Source: JAEWWD01 sp964440115 (GTDB taxonomy: Bacteria; Bacillota; Clostridia; Christensenellales; CAG-138). Taken from it: 64,000 bases of DNA. Positions 50,491 to 58,744 of the stretch are shown piece by piece (position 1 is the first letter of the stretch; the number at the start of each line of letters is the position of its first letter). The notes under the pieces were generated by a model. That model did not search any database and was not told the origin of the DNA. It was given only the letters and a program-made list of their open reading frames with translations. The DNA is taken from positions 120,747 to 184,746 of the forward strand of contig CAYTPV010000009.1 in the NCBI GenBank assembly GCA_964440115.1, in the 5' to 3' direction. The position numbers were made by a program, and so were the translations under genes.

Positions 50491-51282
50491 ATGAAAAAGA
50501 CATTCCTGTATGCACTAGTCGGATTTTCGCTGCTGTTTGCGGTCGGCTGCAAGACTCCTGAAGAAATCAGCCAAAACCCGCCTGAACAGAGAAGCTCGCA
50601 GGAGATTGTAATCAAACAGGAACTTCAAAAAGAACAGCGGACTATGACTGTTTCGGGTAACGGCAAGGTGGAAGTGAAACCCGATGTCGCGACAGTTCGT
50701 CTTTCCGTTGTTGTACAGGCAAAAACCGCAGAAGAAGCGCAGGCCCAGAACAACGAAAAAATGACTGCGGTCATCGAAGCTGTCAAATCATTCGGCGTAG
50801 CGGAAAAGGATATTCAAACCCAGCAGATCAGCGTATATCCAGAGCAGGATACGAATAAAACTCCGCCCGTTATCACCGGCTATACGGCTACGAACTCCAT
50901 TGCAGTTGAAATGCGCAATCTGGAGAAGACGGGCGAGCTTGTAACCGCGGCAACGCAGGCGGGAGCCAACGAAGTGCTTGGCGTCGATTTCAAGCTGGAA
51001 GATGAATCAAAGTCCTATCAGCAGGCACTGGCAAGTGCCGTTGCTGATGCGCAGGCGAAAGCGCAGGCTATGGCAGACGCGGCGGGCGTAGTGTTGGATG
51101 GCCCGCTGTCCATGCAGGAAAGCGGTAATATCACATTCCCGCAATACGGTATGGCACCTGCAGGGGAAAAGCCGGATGCAGCAGTGGATACTCCCGTACA
51201 AACCGGAAATATTACGGTTACGGCGCAGGTTTCCATCCAATATAGCCTTAAGATACCGACAACGACCCCTGCACCCAAATAA
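50491..51282 (+). CDS. SIMPL-domain (DUF541) lipoprotein
   Basis: The 263-residue protein has a lipoprotein signal (VGFSLLFAVGC) and a SIMPL domain: MTVSGNGKVEVKPDVATVRLSVVVQAKTAEEAQ, FGVAEKDIQTQQISVYPEQD and GYTATNSIAVEMRNLEKTGELV. These proteins are exported and form rings in some bacteria; their role is poorly defined. The tail is TPAPK-type proline/threonine-rich. GAAGAGGGGGAA precedes the ATG. Confidence 0.88.
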   Translation: MKKTFLYALVGFSLLFAVGCKTPEEISQNPPEQRSSQEIVIKQELQKEQRTMTVSGNGKVEVKPDVATVRLSVVVQAKTAEEAQAQNNEKMTAVIEAVKSFGVAEKDIQTQQISVYPEQDTNKTPPVITGYTATNSIAVEMRNLEKTGELVTAATQAGANEVLGVDFKLEDESKSYQQALASAVADAQAKAQAMADAAGVVLDGPLSMQESGNITFPQYGMAPAGEKPDAAVDTPVQTGNITVTAQVSIQYSLKIPTTTPAPK

Positions 51283-51391
51283 AACAGGACAGCAATCAAT
51301 ATAATGACGGCAATCCGGCGCTCGCATGGCAGGCGCCGGTTATTTGTTTTTAGATGATTTATATAGACAAAGGAATACAAGTGTCAGGGCA

Positions 51392-51422
51392 TGAATAGCT
51401 TCCTTATAAGCATAGGATAGTA
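51392..51422 (+). promoter_or_regulatory. Candidate forespore (SigG/SigF-like) promoter for the deacetylase gene
   Basis: TGAATA, 18 bases, GATAGTA resemble the forespore consensus (TGNATA and CATACTA) with two mismatches in the -10. It lies 28 bases before the gene. Confidence 0.3.
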
Positions 51423-51449
51423 TGGAGTAATTGTGAGGAGGCGTATATC

Positions 51450-52268
51450 GTGCGCGTTTTTGTCGTAACCAAACGAAACCTACTGATTGCGGCCGCGGCC
51501 GCGGTGATTATCATCGCGGGTTTAGTTGCGGCGCTGTTATTGGGAGGGGAAGGCAATACACAACAGACCAACGCCGTTACGGCAAACGATTCTTATGAAC
51601 TGGAAGTGCTGGCAGGAAAACATAGGGAATTGCCTGTTTACAGCGTAAGCAGGCCGGATAAAAAGATAGCTCTGACAATCGACGCGGCATGGGAGGACGA
51701 TAAAACGCCCTTCATTCTGCAGGAACTTGACAAAGAGGGAATTAAAGCTACGTTCTATCTTTGTGGATTTTGGGTGGATAAATACCCCGAGCATGTAAAA
51801 GAAATCAGCAGCAAAGGACATGAAATAGGAAACCATACGGATACGCATCCGCACATGAGCAAACTGGATGCCGCCAAGATACAAAATGAATTGACGGTGC
51901 TTGATGATAAGCTCGAAAAGCTGACCGGAAAAAGATCCACTACATTCCGCGCGCCATTTGGCGAGTACAATGATCTTGTAATCACGACGTCGCGTGCGAT
52001 GGGCTATACGCCCGTGCAGTGGGATTTGGATACCATCGACTGGAGAGAGAACAGGAGCACGGAAACAATACTGAATTCCGTTCTGCCGAAATTACAGCCC
52101 GGCTCCATCATACTGTGCCACAACAATGGCTACAACATTGAGGAGTATCTGCCGAAGCTCATAGCGGCGGCAAAGCAGCAGGGATACGAATTCGTAACGG
52201 TGAGTGAGCTTCTGCTGCCCGGTAAGACGATGATCGACGTGAACGGCGTACAGAAACCGGCTTCCTGA
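51450..52268 (+). CDS. Polysaccharide deacetylase, PdaB-like
   Basis: The 272-residue protein has one N-terminal transmembrane helix and an extracytoplasmic NodB domain: ALTIDAAWEDDKTPFILQ (first Asp), IKATFYLCGFW, the zinc motif HTDTHPHMS (H-x3-H), FRAPFGEYND, WDLDTIDW and a late LCHNN. The DAAWEDD form, in place of TFDDG, is close to PdaB-type sporulation deacetylases that act on spore peptidoglycan. Start is GTG at 51450 behind GAGGAGGC. The substrate is inferred. Confidence 0.85.
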   Translation: MRVFVVTKRNLLIAAAAAVIIIAGLVAALLLGGEGNTQQTNAVTANDSYELEVLAGKHRELPVYSVSRPDKKIALTIDAAWEDDKTPFILQELDKEGIKATFYLCGFWVDKYPEHVKEISSKGHEIGNHTDTHPHMSKLDAAKIQNELTVLDDKLEKLTGKRSTTFRAPFGEYNDLVITTSRAMGYTPVQWDLDTIDWRENRSTETILNSVLPKLQPGSIILCHNNGYNIEEYLPKLIAAAKQQGYEFVTVSELLLPGKTMIDVNGVQKPAS

Positions 52269-52295
52269 TATAGAAACGGATATCACGCTTCCTTG

Positions 52296-52330
52296 GGCTG
52301 CCGATGATCTATCGGCAGCCTCTTTTCTTT
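52296..52330 (+). terminator. Terminator after the deacetylase gene
   Basis: GGCTGCCGAT pairs perfectly with ATCGGCAGCC around GATCT, followed by a T-rich run. Confidence 0.92.
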
Positions 52331-52362
52331 ACAGATAAGACATACGGTTTATATGCGCAAGG

Positions 52363-52391
52363 TTGCGAAACTGGCGGCTTTCCCCTATAAT
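52363..52391 (+). promoter_or_regulatory. Promoter of the queA-tgt operon
   Basis: TTGCGA and consensus TATAAT are 17 bases apart, 56 bases before queA. No preQ1 riboswitch is visible between promoter and gene. Confidence 0.75.
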
Positions 52392-52447
52392 CAGTATGGG
52401 TTGTAATGCGCATGACTGTATACGCGCATTGAGAAAGAGGACAGTAG

Positions 52448-53470
52448 TTGCAGACCAGCGATTTTTCTTACGTGCTTCCGCAGGAACTGATTGCGCAGAC
52501 TCCCATTGAGGATCGTGCATCATCACGCCTGCTGGTATATAACAGAACGGACAGAAGCATTACAGATACGGTGTTTTCAAGCCTACCGGACTATCTCAAG
52601 CCGGGCGATGTACTGGTACGAAATACCACGCGCGTAATCCCCGCCAGATTGTATGCCGTGCGTGAAGATACGGGCGGCGCAATGGAGTTTCTGTTGCTCA
52701 AGCGCGTTTCAGGCGACGATTGGGAATGCCTTGTTAAGCCCGGCAGGCGCGCAAAAACCGGCCTGACATTCATTATCAACGACGAACTGCGTGCGACCAT
52801 ATTGAACAGCACAGCGGACGGCGGACGTATCGTGCGGCTTTCTTACGATGGAATATTTGAAGAAGTGCTTGACCGCGCCGGGCAGATGCCTCTGCCTCCG
52901 TATATTACCGAACGTCTTTCGGACAAAGAACGGTATCAGACCGTATACGCGCGTGAGCGCGGTTCTGCCGCAGCTCCGACGGCGGGGCTGCATTTTACGA
53001 ACGCGTTGCTTGGACAAATCAAGGGCATGGGCGTTGAAATCGTCGATATTCTGCTTCACGTAGGGCTTGGGACATTTCGCCCCGTTTCGGCGGCTACGGT
53101 GGAAGAACACCACATGCACGCTGAGTACTATGAAGTGACAGAACAGGCAGCGAGAAGTATTAATGATGCGCGCGCAAAGGGCGGCCGTATTGTGGCGGTG
53201 GGGACAACCTCGTGCCGCACGCTGGAAAGCGTGACGGATGAAAATGGGATTGTGCACGCAGGCAGCGGGTTTACGGATATATTTATTACGCCCGGCTATC
53301 AATTCCGTGCGGTTGACGCGCTGATTACGAATTTCCATCTGCCCGAATCCACGCTGCTGATGCTGGTGAGCGCGTTTGCTACTCGTGAGGACATGCTCAG
53401 AGCTTATGAGCATGCCGTACAGGAAAGATACCGCTTCTTCAGCTTTGGAGATGCGATGTTCATACAATAA
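52448..53470 (+). CDS. queA: tRNA preQ1(34) S-adenosylmethionine ribosyltransferase-isomerase
   Basis: QueA adds the cyclopentene part of queuosine to preQ1 at tRNA position 34. The 340-residue product has FSYVLPQELIAQTPIEDRASSRLL, VRNTTRVIPARLY, AAPTAGLHFT, LHVGLGTFRPV and VGTTSCRTLES, all family signatures. The start is TTG at 52448 behind AGAGGAC. It is followed by tgt after 9 bases, so both queuosine steps are in one operon. Confidence 0.95.
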   Translation: MQTSDFSYVLPQELIAQTPIEDRASSRLLVYNRTDRSITDTVFSSLPDYLKPGDVLVRNTTRVIPARLYAVREDTGGAMEFLLLKRVSGDDWECLVKPGRRAKTGLTFIINDELRATILNSTADGGRIVRLSYDGIFEEVLDRAGQMPLPPYITERLSDKERYQTVYARERGSAAAPTAGLHFTNALLGQIKGMGVEIVDILLHVGLGTFRPVSAATVEEHHMHAEYYEVTEQAARSINDARAKGGRIVAVGTTSCRTLESVTDENGIVHAGSGFTDIFITPGYQFRAVDALITNFHLPESTLLMLVSAFATREDMLRAYEHAVQERYRFFSFGDAMFIQ

Positions 53471-53479
53471 GGAGATACT

Positions 53480-54601
53480 ATGCCCGCATTTTCATTTGAA
53501 GTGATCAAAACCTGCGCGCAAAGCGGCGCGCGGCTGGGTGTATTGCATACGCCGCATGGCGATATTGAAACGCCTTGCTATATGCCTGTCGGTACGCAGG
53601 CAACCGTCAAGGCGATGACGCCGCGCGATCTCAAAGAGATCGGCACGGGCATACTGCTTGCAAATACCTATCACCTGTACCTCAGGCCGGGGCATGAACT
53701 GGTGCGTGAGGCGGGCGGGTTACACTCGTTTATGGGGTGGGACAGACCCATTTTGACGGACAGCGGCGGGTTTCAGGTGTTCAGCCTTGGCGATAATACG
53801 CGCATCACAGAGGACGGGGTGGAGTTCCGGTCGCATATCGACGGGAGCAAGCATCTGTTCACGCCGGAATCCGTTATGGAAGTTGAGCAGGCGCTGGGCG
53901 CGGATATTGCTATGTGCTTTGACGAGTGTGCGCCGCATACAAGCGACCATGCGTATGCGCGTGCGGCAATGGATAGGACACACCGCTGGGCGCAGCGCTG
54001 CAAGGCTGCGCATACGCGGCAGGATCAGGCGCTGTTCGGCATCGTGCAGGGCGCTGTTTACGGCGATTTGCGTATAGAAAGCGCCAAGGCCATATCGGAT
54101 ATGGATTTTATAGGCCACGGCATCGGCGGGCTTTCTGTGGGCGAACCCAAGCCTATCATGTACGAAATGCTCGAAACCGTAATGCCGCATATGCCGAAAG
54201 AAAAACCAAGATATTTAATGGGTGTCGGCAGTCCGGATTGCCTCATCGAGGGCGTTATACGCGGTGTGGATATGTTCGATTGCGTGCTGCAGACGCGTAT
54301 TGCGCGAAATGGCCTTGCAATGACGAAATACGGGCGCAGAATGCTCCGCAACAAGGAATTTGCGCGCGATTTTACACCGATTGAAGAAGGCTGCGGCTGT
54401 TATGCATGCCAAAACTTTTCTCGCGCGTATATCCGGCATCTTGTCAAAGCCAAGGAAATACTCGCAGCGCACCTGATCACCACACATAACCTGTATTTTT
54501 CCCTGAACCTGATGGCGGAAGTTCGGCAGGCTATCCGGGAGGACAGGCTCTTGAGCCTGCGGCAGGAATGGATGGAAAGAGGCGGGATGGATTGGCAGTG
54601 A
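53480..54601 (+). CDS. tgt: tRNA guanine(34) transglycosylase
   Basis: Tgt swaps guanine 34 for preQ1. The 373-residue product has TPCYMPVGTQATVKAMTP, ILTDSGGFQVFSL with a catalytic Asp, DECAPH, GIGGLSVGEPKPIMYE, a second Asp in FDCVLQTRIARNGLA, and the zinc motif C-x-C-x2-C (CGCYACQNFSRAYIRHL). The stop codon overlaps the tsaE start (GTGA). Confidence 0.96.
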   Translation: MPAFSFEVIKTCAQSGARLGVLHTPHGDIETPCYMPVGTQATVKAMTPRDLKEIGTGILLANTYHLYLRPGHELVREAGGLHSFMGWDRPILTDSGGFQVFSLGDNTRITEDGVEFRSHIDGSKHLFTPESVMEVEQALGADIAMCFDECAPHTSDHAYARAAMDRTHRWAQRCKAAHTRQDQALFGIVQGAVYGDLRIESAKAISDMDFIGHGIGGLSVGEPKPIMYEMLETVMPHMPKEKPRYLMGVGSPDCLIEGVIRGVDMFDCVLQTRIARNGLAMTKYGRRMLRNKEFARDFTPIEEGCGCYACQNFSRAYIRHLVKAKEILAAHLITTHNLYFSLNLMAEVRQAIREDRLLSLRQEWMERGGMDWQ

Positions 54602-55071
54602 CCTTTTTTAGCCGCTCTGTGGAGCAAACAGAAGAGTTTGGCGCACGCATTGCGGAGCATGTATTTGCCGGTGCATTTATCGCCCTGCATGGAGAATTGG
54701 GCGCGGGCAAAACGGCACTTGCGCGCGGAATAGGCGCAGGACTTCATATTGTGGATATCGCAAGCCCGACTTTTACTATATTGCACGAACATGAAGGCAA
54801 GCTGCCGCTTTACCATTTCGATGCGTATCGGCTGCGCGGCGAAGAGGAATTGTTCGGCATCGGGTATGAGGAGTATTTATCTTCGGGCGGTGTGGTTCTG
54901 ATGGAATGGCCCGAACGCGTGCCGGGGAGTTTACCTCGGGAACGGCTGGATATTTATATGGAAGGCAGCGCCGAGGAGATACGCCGTATTTTGCTGCAGC
55001 CATCCGGCCATAGATATGAGGCGTTGGTACAAGCTATATATAAGGAAACGGAAGGAGCGGCATTATGCTGA
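54598..55071 (+). CDS. tsaE: tRNA t6A biosynthesis ATPase TsaE
   Basis: TsaE is the ATPase of the threonylcarbamoyladenosine pathway. The 157-residue product has the P-loop LHGELGAGKTALARGIGAGL, SPTFTILHEHEG, LYHFDAYRL and LMEWPERVP. The start is GTG at 54598, overlapping the tgt stop by four bases, with GGATGG upstream; a TTG at 54592 is an alternative. Confidence 0.92.
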   Translation: MTFFSRSVEQTEEFGARIAEHVFAGAFIALHGELGAGKTALARGIGAGLHIVDIASPTFTILHEHEGKLPLYHFDAYRLRGEEELFGIGYEEYLSSGGVVLMEWPERVPGSLPRERLDIYMEGSAEEIRRILLQPSGHRYEALVQAIYKETEGAALC

Positions 55072-55751
55072 TACTGGGCATAGAAACAGCGGGGCCGACT
55101 GCTTCCGCAGCGCTCATGCGGGATGGAGAATTACTTTCTGAACACGTACTCCACCACACGCGCACGCATTCCGAGGCGGTCATGCCTATGATGGAGCGAT
55201 TACTGCAGGAACTTGATATTGTTCCGACGGATATCGGCTTAATCGCCGTCAATTGCGGACCGGGCTCGTTTACGGGCGTGCGCATAGGCGTATGTACGGC
55301 AAATGCCATGGGTGCGGCGCTGCATATCCCTGTCGCGGGCATTCATTCTTTGCGTGCATTGTATGAGAATGTCTGCTTCTGGCCGGGTACGGTATGCGCC
55401 ATGGTGGATGCGGGCAATCAAAGCGCCTATTTTGCGCAGTTTAGAGCGGGGGAGGAAGCTGTTCCACCTTCTGCCGATGTGGTTGCGGACTACATTTCAG
55501 CCGTACCCGCGAATACATTGTTCGTAGGCGACGGCGCGGCCGCATATGCTGATATGATAGGCGCAAGCGTACCGGGCGCGGTAATAGCCCCTCCTGCGTT
55601 TCATATCAGCCGGGCGAGCGGCCTGTGCAGTGCGGCAGATCGCATGAGTGCAAAAGGCGAAACAATCGCCTTGCAGACTGCCCCGCTTTATTTGCGTCCT
55701 TCGCAGGCGGAACGCATGTGGAGCAGACTCCACGAGAATAAGGACATATAG
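55065..55751 (+). CDS. tsaB: tRNA t6A biosynthesis protein TsaB
   Basis: The 228-residue protein has the ASKHA fold of TsaB: ILGIETAGPTASAALM, HHTRTHSEAVMPMMERLLQE and VNCGPGSFTGVRIGVCTA. It pairs with TsaD and TsaE to make t6A. It overlaps tsaE by 7 bases. The usual tsaD gene does not follow here. Confidence 0.93.
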   Translation: MLILGIETAGPTASAALMRDGELLSEHVLHHTRTHSEAVMPMMERLLQELDIVPTDIGLIAVNCGPGSFTGVRIGVCTANAMGAALHIPVAGIHSLRALYENVCFWPGTVCAMVDAGNQSAYFAQFRAGEEAVPPSADVVADYISAVPANTLFVGDGAAAYADMIGASVPGAVIAPPAFHISRASGLCSAADRMSAKGETIALQTAPLYLRPSQAERMWSRLHENKDI

Positions 55752-55769
55752 CGGAAGGAAGGATTACCT

Positions 55770-56246
55770 GTGCAGCAGGAAGCGATAGTTCGACCCATGA
55801 CAAAGGCGGATCTGCCTGTGGTAGCTGAAATGGAACGGGTATGCTTTCGTTCCCCGTGGACGGAAGGCATGCTGCGGTCCGAGTTAAAAAACCGGCTTGC
55901 GCATTATCATGTTCTTGATCTGGACGGCGAATTGGTTGCCTATGCGGGCATGTGGATATTGTTTGAGGAAGCGCATATTACAAATGTTGCGGTAATGCCG
56001 CAGCATCGGCGCAAAGGATATGGCAGGCGTATTATGCTTGAAAGCATGCGTGCCGCTGTAGAACGCAACGCAACGCAGATGACGCTGGAGGTGCGTGAAA
56101 GCAACTACGGCGCGCAGGAACTGTATGCGGGGCTTGGGTTTGTGTATGCGGGAAGACGCAAGAAGTACTATTCGGATACCAATGAGGACGCCCTGATACT
56201 CTGGAACACGGATATTGTGAAAACCATAGAACAGTTGCACGCGTAG
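55770..56246 (+). CDS. rimI: Ribosomal protein alanine N-acetyltransferase (RimI family)
   Basis: The 158-residue GNAT protein has the acetyl-CoA loop VMPQHRRKGYGRRIML and VRESNYGAQELYAGLGFVYAGRRKKYY, the RimI signature, and ALILWNTD near the end. Start is GTG at 55770 behind GGAAGGAAGGA. The tsaE-tsaB-rimI order is common in Firmicutes. Confidence 0.9.
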   Translation: MQQEAIVRPMTKADLPVVAEMERVCFRSPWTEGMLRSELKNRLAHYHVLDLDGELVAYAGMWILFEEAHITNVAVMPQHRRKGYGRRIMLESMRAAVERNATQMTLEVRESNYGAQELYAGLGFVYAGRRKKYYSDTNEDALILWNTDIVKTIEQLHA

Positions 56247-56294
56247 TGCGTGAGGTACTATAATAGCGAAGAAACATGAAGGGGAGGACGAAGC

Positions 56295-57056
56295 TTGAAT
56301 ATCTGCATTGATGGTCTGCGTGTGCAGTATGATGTGCGCGGTGAAGGCGAACGCGTATTGCTGCTGCATGGCTGGGGTGCAAGTATTGAAGCCATGCGGC
56401 CCATTGCCGATGCCGTCTCTGCGCTTGGTATGCAGGCGATTTCCCTTGATTTTCCGGGCTTCGGCGGCAGCGATGCGCCTGCACAGGCTTGGGGCGTGCC
56501 CGAATATGCGGGCTTTACGCGGCGCTTTATGCAGGAAATGGGGCTTCATGGCGTGGATGTTATCTGCCATTCTTTTGGCGGCCGCGTGACTATATATTTA
56601 GCCAGTGAAGAGAAAAGCCTGTTTCGAAGGCTGGTACTCGTGGATGCGGCGGGCATTCGCCCAAAGCGTACAATTAAATGGTATATTCGCACATACACCT
56701 ATAAACTGGGTAAGCGGCTCAAACGCATCCGCTGGATCGACAGGCTGTTTCATTTGAGCGAACGGCAGCAAAAGGCGGGTTCCGCGGAATATCGTTCGCT
56801 GGGCAGCGATTTAATCAGAAACACTTTTGTCAAAGTGGTCAATCTGGATTTGACAAACAGGCTATCTAGCATCAAAAACCCCACACTCCTTATTTGGGGA
56901 TCGGAAGATAAGGATACGCCCCTGTATATGGGGCAGCTCATGGAAAAACGTATTCCTGACGCGGGCCTTGTGGTGCTCGAAGGTGCGGGCCATTTCAGCT
57001 ATGCCGATCAGTATCCGCGGTTCTGTGCAGTACTGAAAGCATTTTTCAGGCCGTAA
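56295..57056 (+). CDS. Alpha/beta hydrolase
   Basis: The 253-residue protein has a typical hydrolase fold: LLLHGWGASIEA (oxyanion loop), nucleophile Ser in VICHSFGGRVT, an Asp in LIWGSEDKDTPLY, and His in EGAGHFSYADQ. The substrate is unknown. TTG at 56295 follows GGGGAGGA. Only 26 bases separate it from the membrane-MurF gene, so it may act in envelope metabolism. Confidence 0.85.
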   Translation: MNICIDGLRVQYDVRGEGERVLLLHGWGASIEAMRPIADAVSALGMQAISLDFPGFGGSDAPAQAWGVPEYAGFTRRFMQEMGLHGVDVICHSFGGRVTIYLASEEKSLFRRLVLVDAAGIRPKRTIKWYIRTYTYKLGKRLKRIRWIDRLFHLSERQQKAGSAEYRSLGSDLIRNTFVKVVNLDLTNRLSSIKNPTLLIWGSEDKDTPLYMGQLMEKRIPDAGLVVLEGAGHFSYADQYPRFCAVLKAFFRP

Positions 57057-57082
57057 TCGGCGGAAGATTGGAAGGAGACCGA

Positions 57083-58714
57083 ATGACAGGTATCTGGAAT
57101 AGTATATTTGCGGTTCTGGCAGCCGCTGTAACGGCGTTTGCCGCATTGCGCCCTATACATATGCTGCAGCTGGAAAGCTACCAGGGCAACATGTATGTCA
57201 AATGGATCCGTCGCGCAGGCGGACGTGATGCGCTGATGTATTTGCTATGTGCCGGAATTGCTTTCATGCTGCGCATTGGTTGGGTATTCTTCTATTATGA
57301 TATGCCGCTTTTTGCGGCGATACTGTGGTACGGGGCGGATGCCGCATATATCGGCTTCATGCTCTATGTCGGGATTTCCAATCGAAAACAGGCGCAAAAA
57401 AAACCGCTCGTATATACCGGTCGTGTCAAACGGCTGCTTGCCGTACTGTTTGTATTGAGCGCAGTGTTTCACATGGGTTTGTTTTTACCCTTCTACCTTT
57501 CGAATTGGGGCGGTGTGCTCAGCATGAATCTGCTGCGGTATCTGCCGGGTCTATTACTTCCTTTGTTTGTGCTGCTGGCACATTGTATTACCCTGCCCAT
57601 TGAAAATTCCGTCAAGCGGTGGTATTTCAACGACGCTAAACATAAGCTTGCATCGCGTGAAGATGTAATCAAAATAGGCATTACGGGCAGTTACGGCAAA
57701 ACCAGCACCAAGTTTATTTTAGGCACCATACTGCAGGAACGTTGGAATACACTTGTTACGCCTTCCAGCTTTAATACACCGATGGGCGTAACGCGTATCA
57801 TCCGCGAAAAACTCGAAGCCGATCATGCCGTTTTTGTTGCTGAAATGGGAGCACGGTATAAGGGCGATATCACGGAGCTGTGCAAGCTCGTGGGACCCCG
57901 TTACGGCATTATTACTTCGGTAGGCAAACAGCATCTGGATACATTCGGTTCGTATGAAGCGGTTATCAATACCAAATCAGAATTGCTGCGGGCACTGCCG
58001 GAAGACGGTGCGGCATTTCTCAACGGCGATAACGAAGGCTGCAGGCAAATGTACGCAGACTGTACACTAAAAGAAAAGTACTTGTTCGGCCTTAACGGCG
58101 ACGGTCTGTATATGAAGGCATCGGATATTCAGGTGAACAGTTTGGGGAGTGCATTCACTCTTACCGCGCAGGATGGCGCAAGTGTCAGCTGCCAAACCGT
58201 ATTGCTGGGAAGGCATAACATAGGCAACATCACCGGCGCTGCCGCTCTGGCAAAATATCTTGGCCTCACAATGGAACAAATAGCGGCGGGCATCGGAAAA
58301 CTGCAGCCGGTGGAACACCGCCTGCAGCTCATACAGGGGCCGGTTACCGTCATAGACGATGCGTTCAATTCCAACCCGGCTGGTACAAAAGCTGCGTTGG
58401 AAGTGTTGAAGAGCTTTGCCACGGCGCGCAGAATTATCGTCACACCCGGTATGATTGAACTGGGGGAGGAAGAGGAAGCCCTTAACGAAGCTTTCGGACG
58501 GGATATCGCGCAGGCTGCCGATATTGCCATACTGGTCGGGAAAGGCCGCATAGAGCCAATTAAGCGAGGATTGCTGCAGGCAGGCTTTGCAGAGGATCAC
58601 ATCGTACAGGCGAATACGCTCAACGATGCGACGGCGAAGCTGCCTTTGTATGCTGCGCCCGGCAGCGTAGTGCTGTTTGAAAACGATCTGCCGGATAATT
58701 ACGACAACGCCTGA
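57083..58714 (+). CDS. Membrane-fused MurF-type Mur ligase
   Basis: The 543-residue protein has about 180 N-terminal residues with several transmembrane helices, then a full Mur ligase: P-loop GITGSYGKTSTK near residue 199, EMGARYKGDI, TSVGKQHLDTFGS, FNSNPAG and TPGMIELGEEE. It most resembles UDP-MurNAc-tripeptide:D-Ala-D-Ala ligase (MurF) and is followed by ddl, which makes its D-Ala-D-Ala substrate. The membrane domain is an addition to usual soluble MurF. ATG 57083 follows GGAAGGAGA. Confidence 0.88.
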   Translation: MTGIWNSIFAVLAAAVTAFAALRPIHMLQLESYQGNMYVKWIRRAGGRDALMYLLCAGIAFMLRIGWVFFYYDMPLFAAILWYGADAAYIGFMLYVGISNRKQAQKKPLVYTGRVKRLLAVLFVLSAVFHMGLFLPFYLSNWGGVLSMNLLRYLPGLLLPLFVLLAHCITLPIENSVKRWYFNDAKHKLASREDVIKIGITGSYGKTSTKFILGTILQERWNTLVTPSSFNTPMGVTRIIREKLEADHAVFVAEMGARYKGDITELCKLVGPRYGIITSVGKQHLDTFGSYEAVINTKSELLRALPEDGAAFLNGDNEGCRQMYADCTLKEKYLFGLNGDGLYMKASDIQVNSLGSAFTLTAQDGASVSCQTVLLGRHNIGNITGAAALAKYLGLTMEQIAAGIGKLQPVEHRLQLIQGPVTVIDDAFNSNPAGTKAALEVLKSFATARRIIVTPGMIELGEEEEALNEAFGRDIAQAADIAILVGKGRIEPIKRGLLQAGFAEDHIVQANTLNDATAKLPLYAAPGSVVLFENDLPDNYDNA

Positions 58715-58744
58715 GCGTTCTTACGTGTCAGGCAAGGAGGACGC

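Noticed and set aside
52269..52447. Possible preQ1 riboswitch before queA
   Set aside because: The region holds only a terminator, a promoter and a short leader; no preQ1 aptamer elements are visible.
52709..53467. 252-codon - strand frame
   Set aside because: Antisense shadow of queA with His/Arg/Cys-rich composition.
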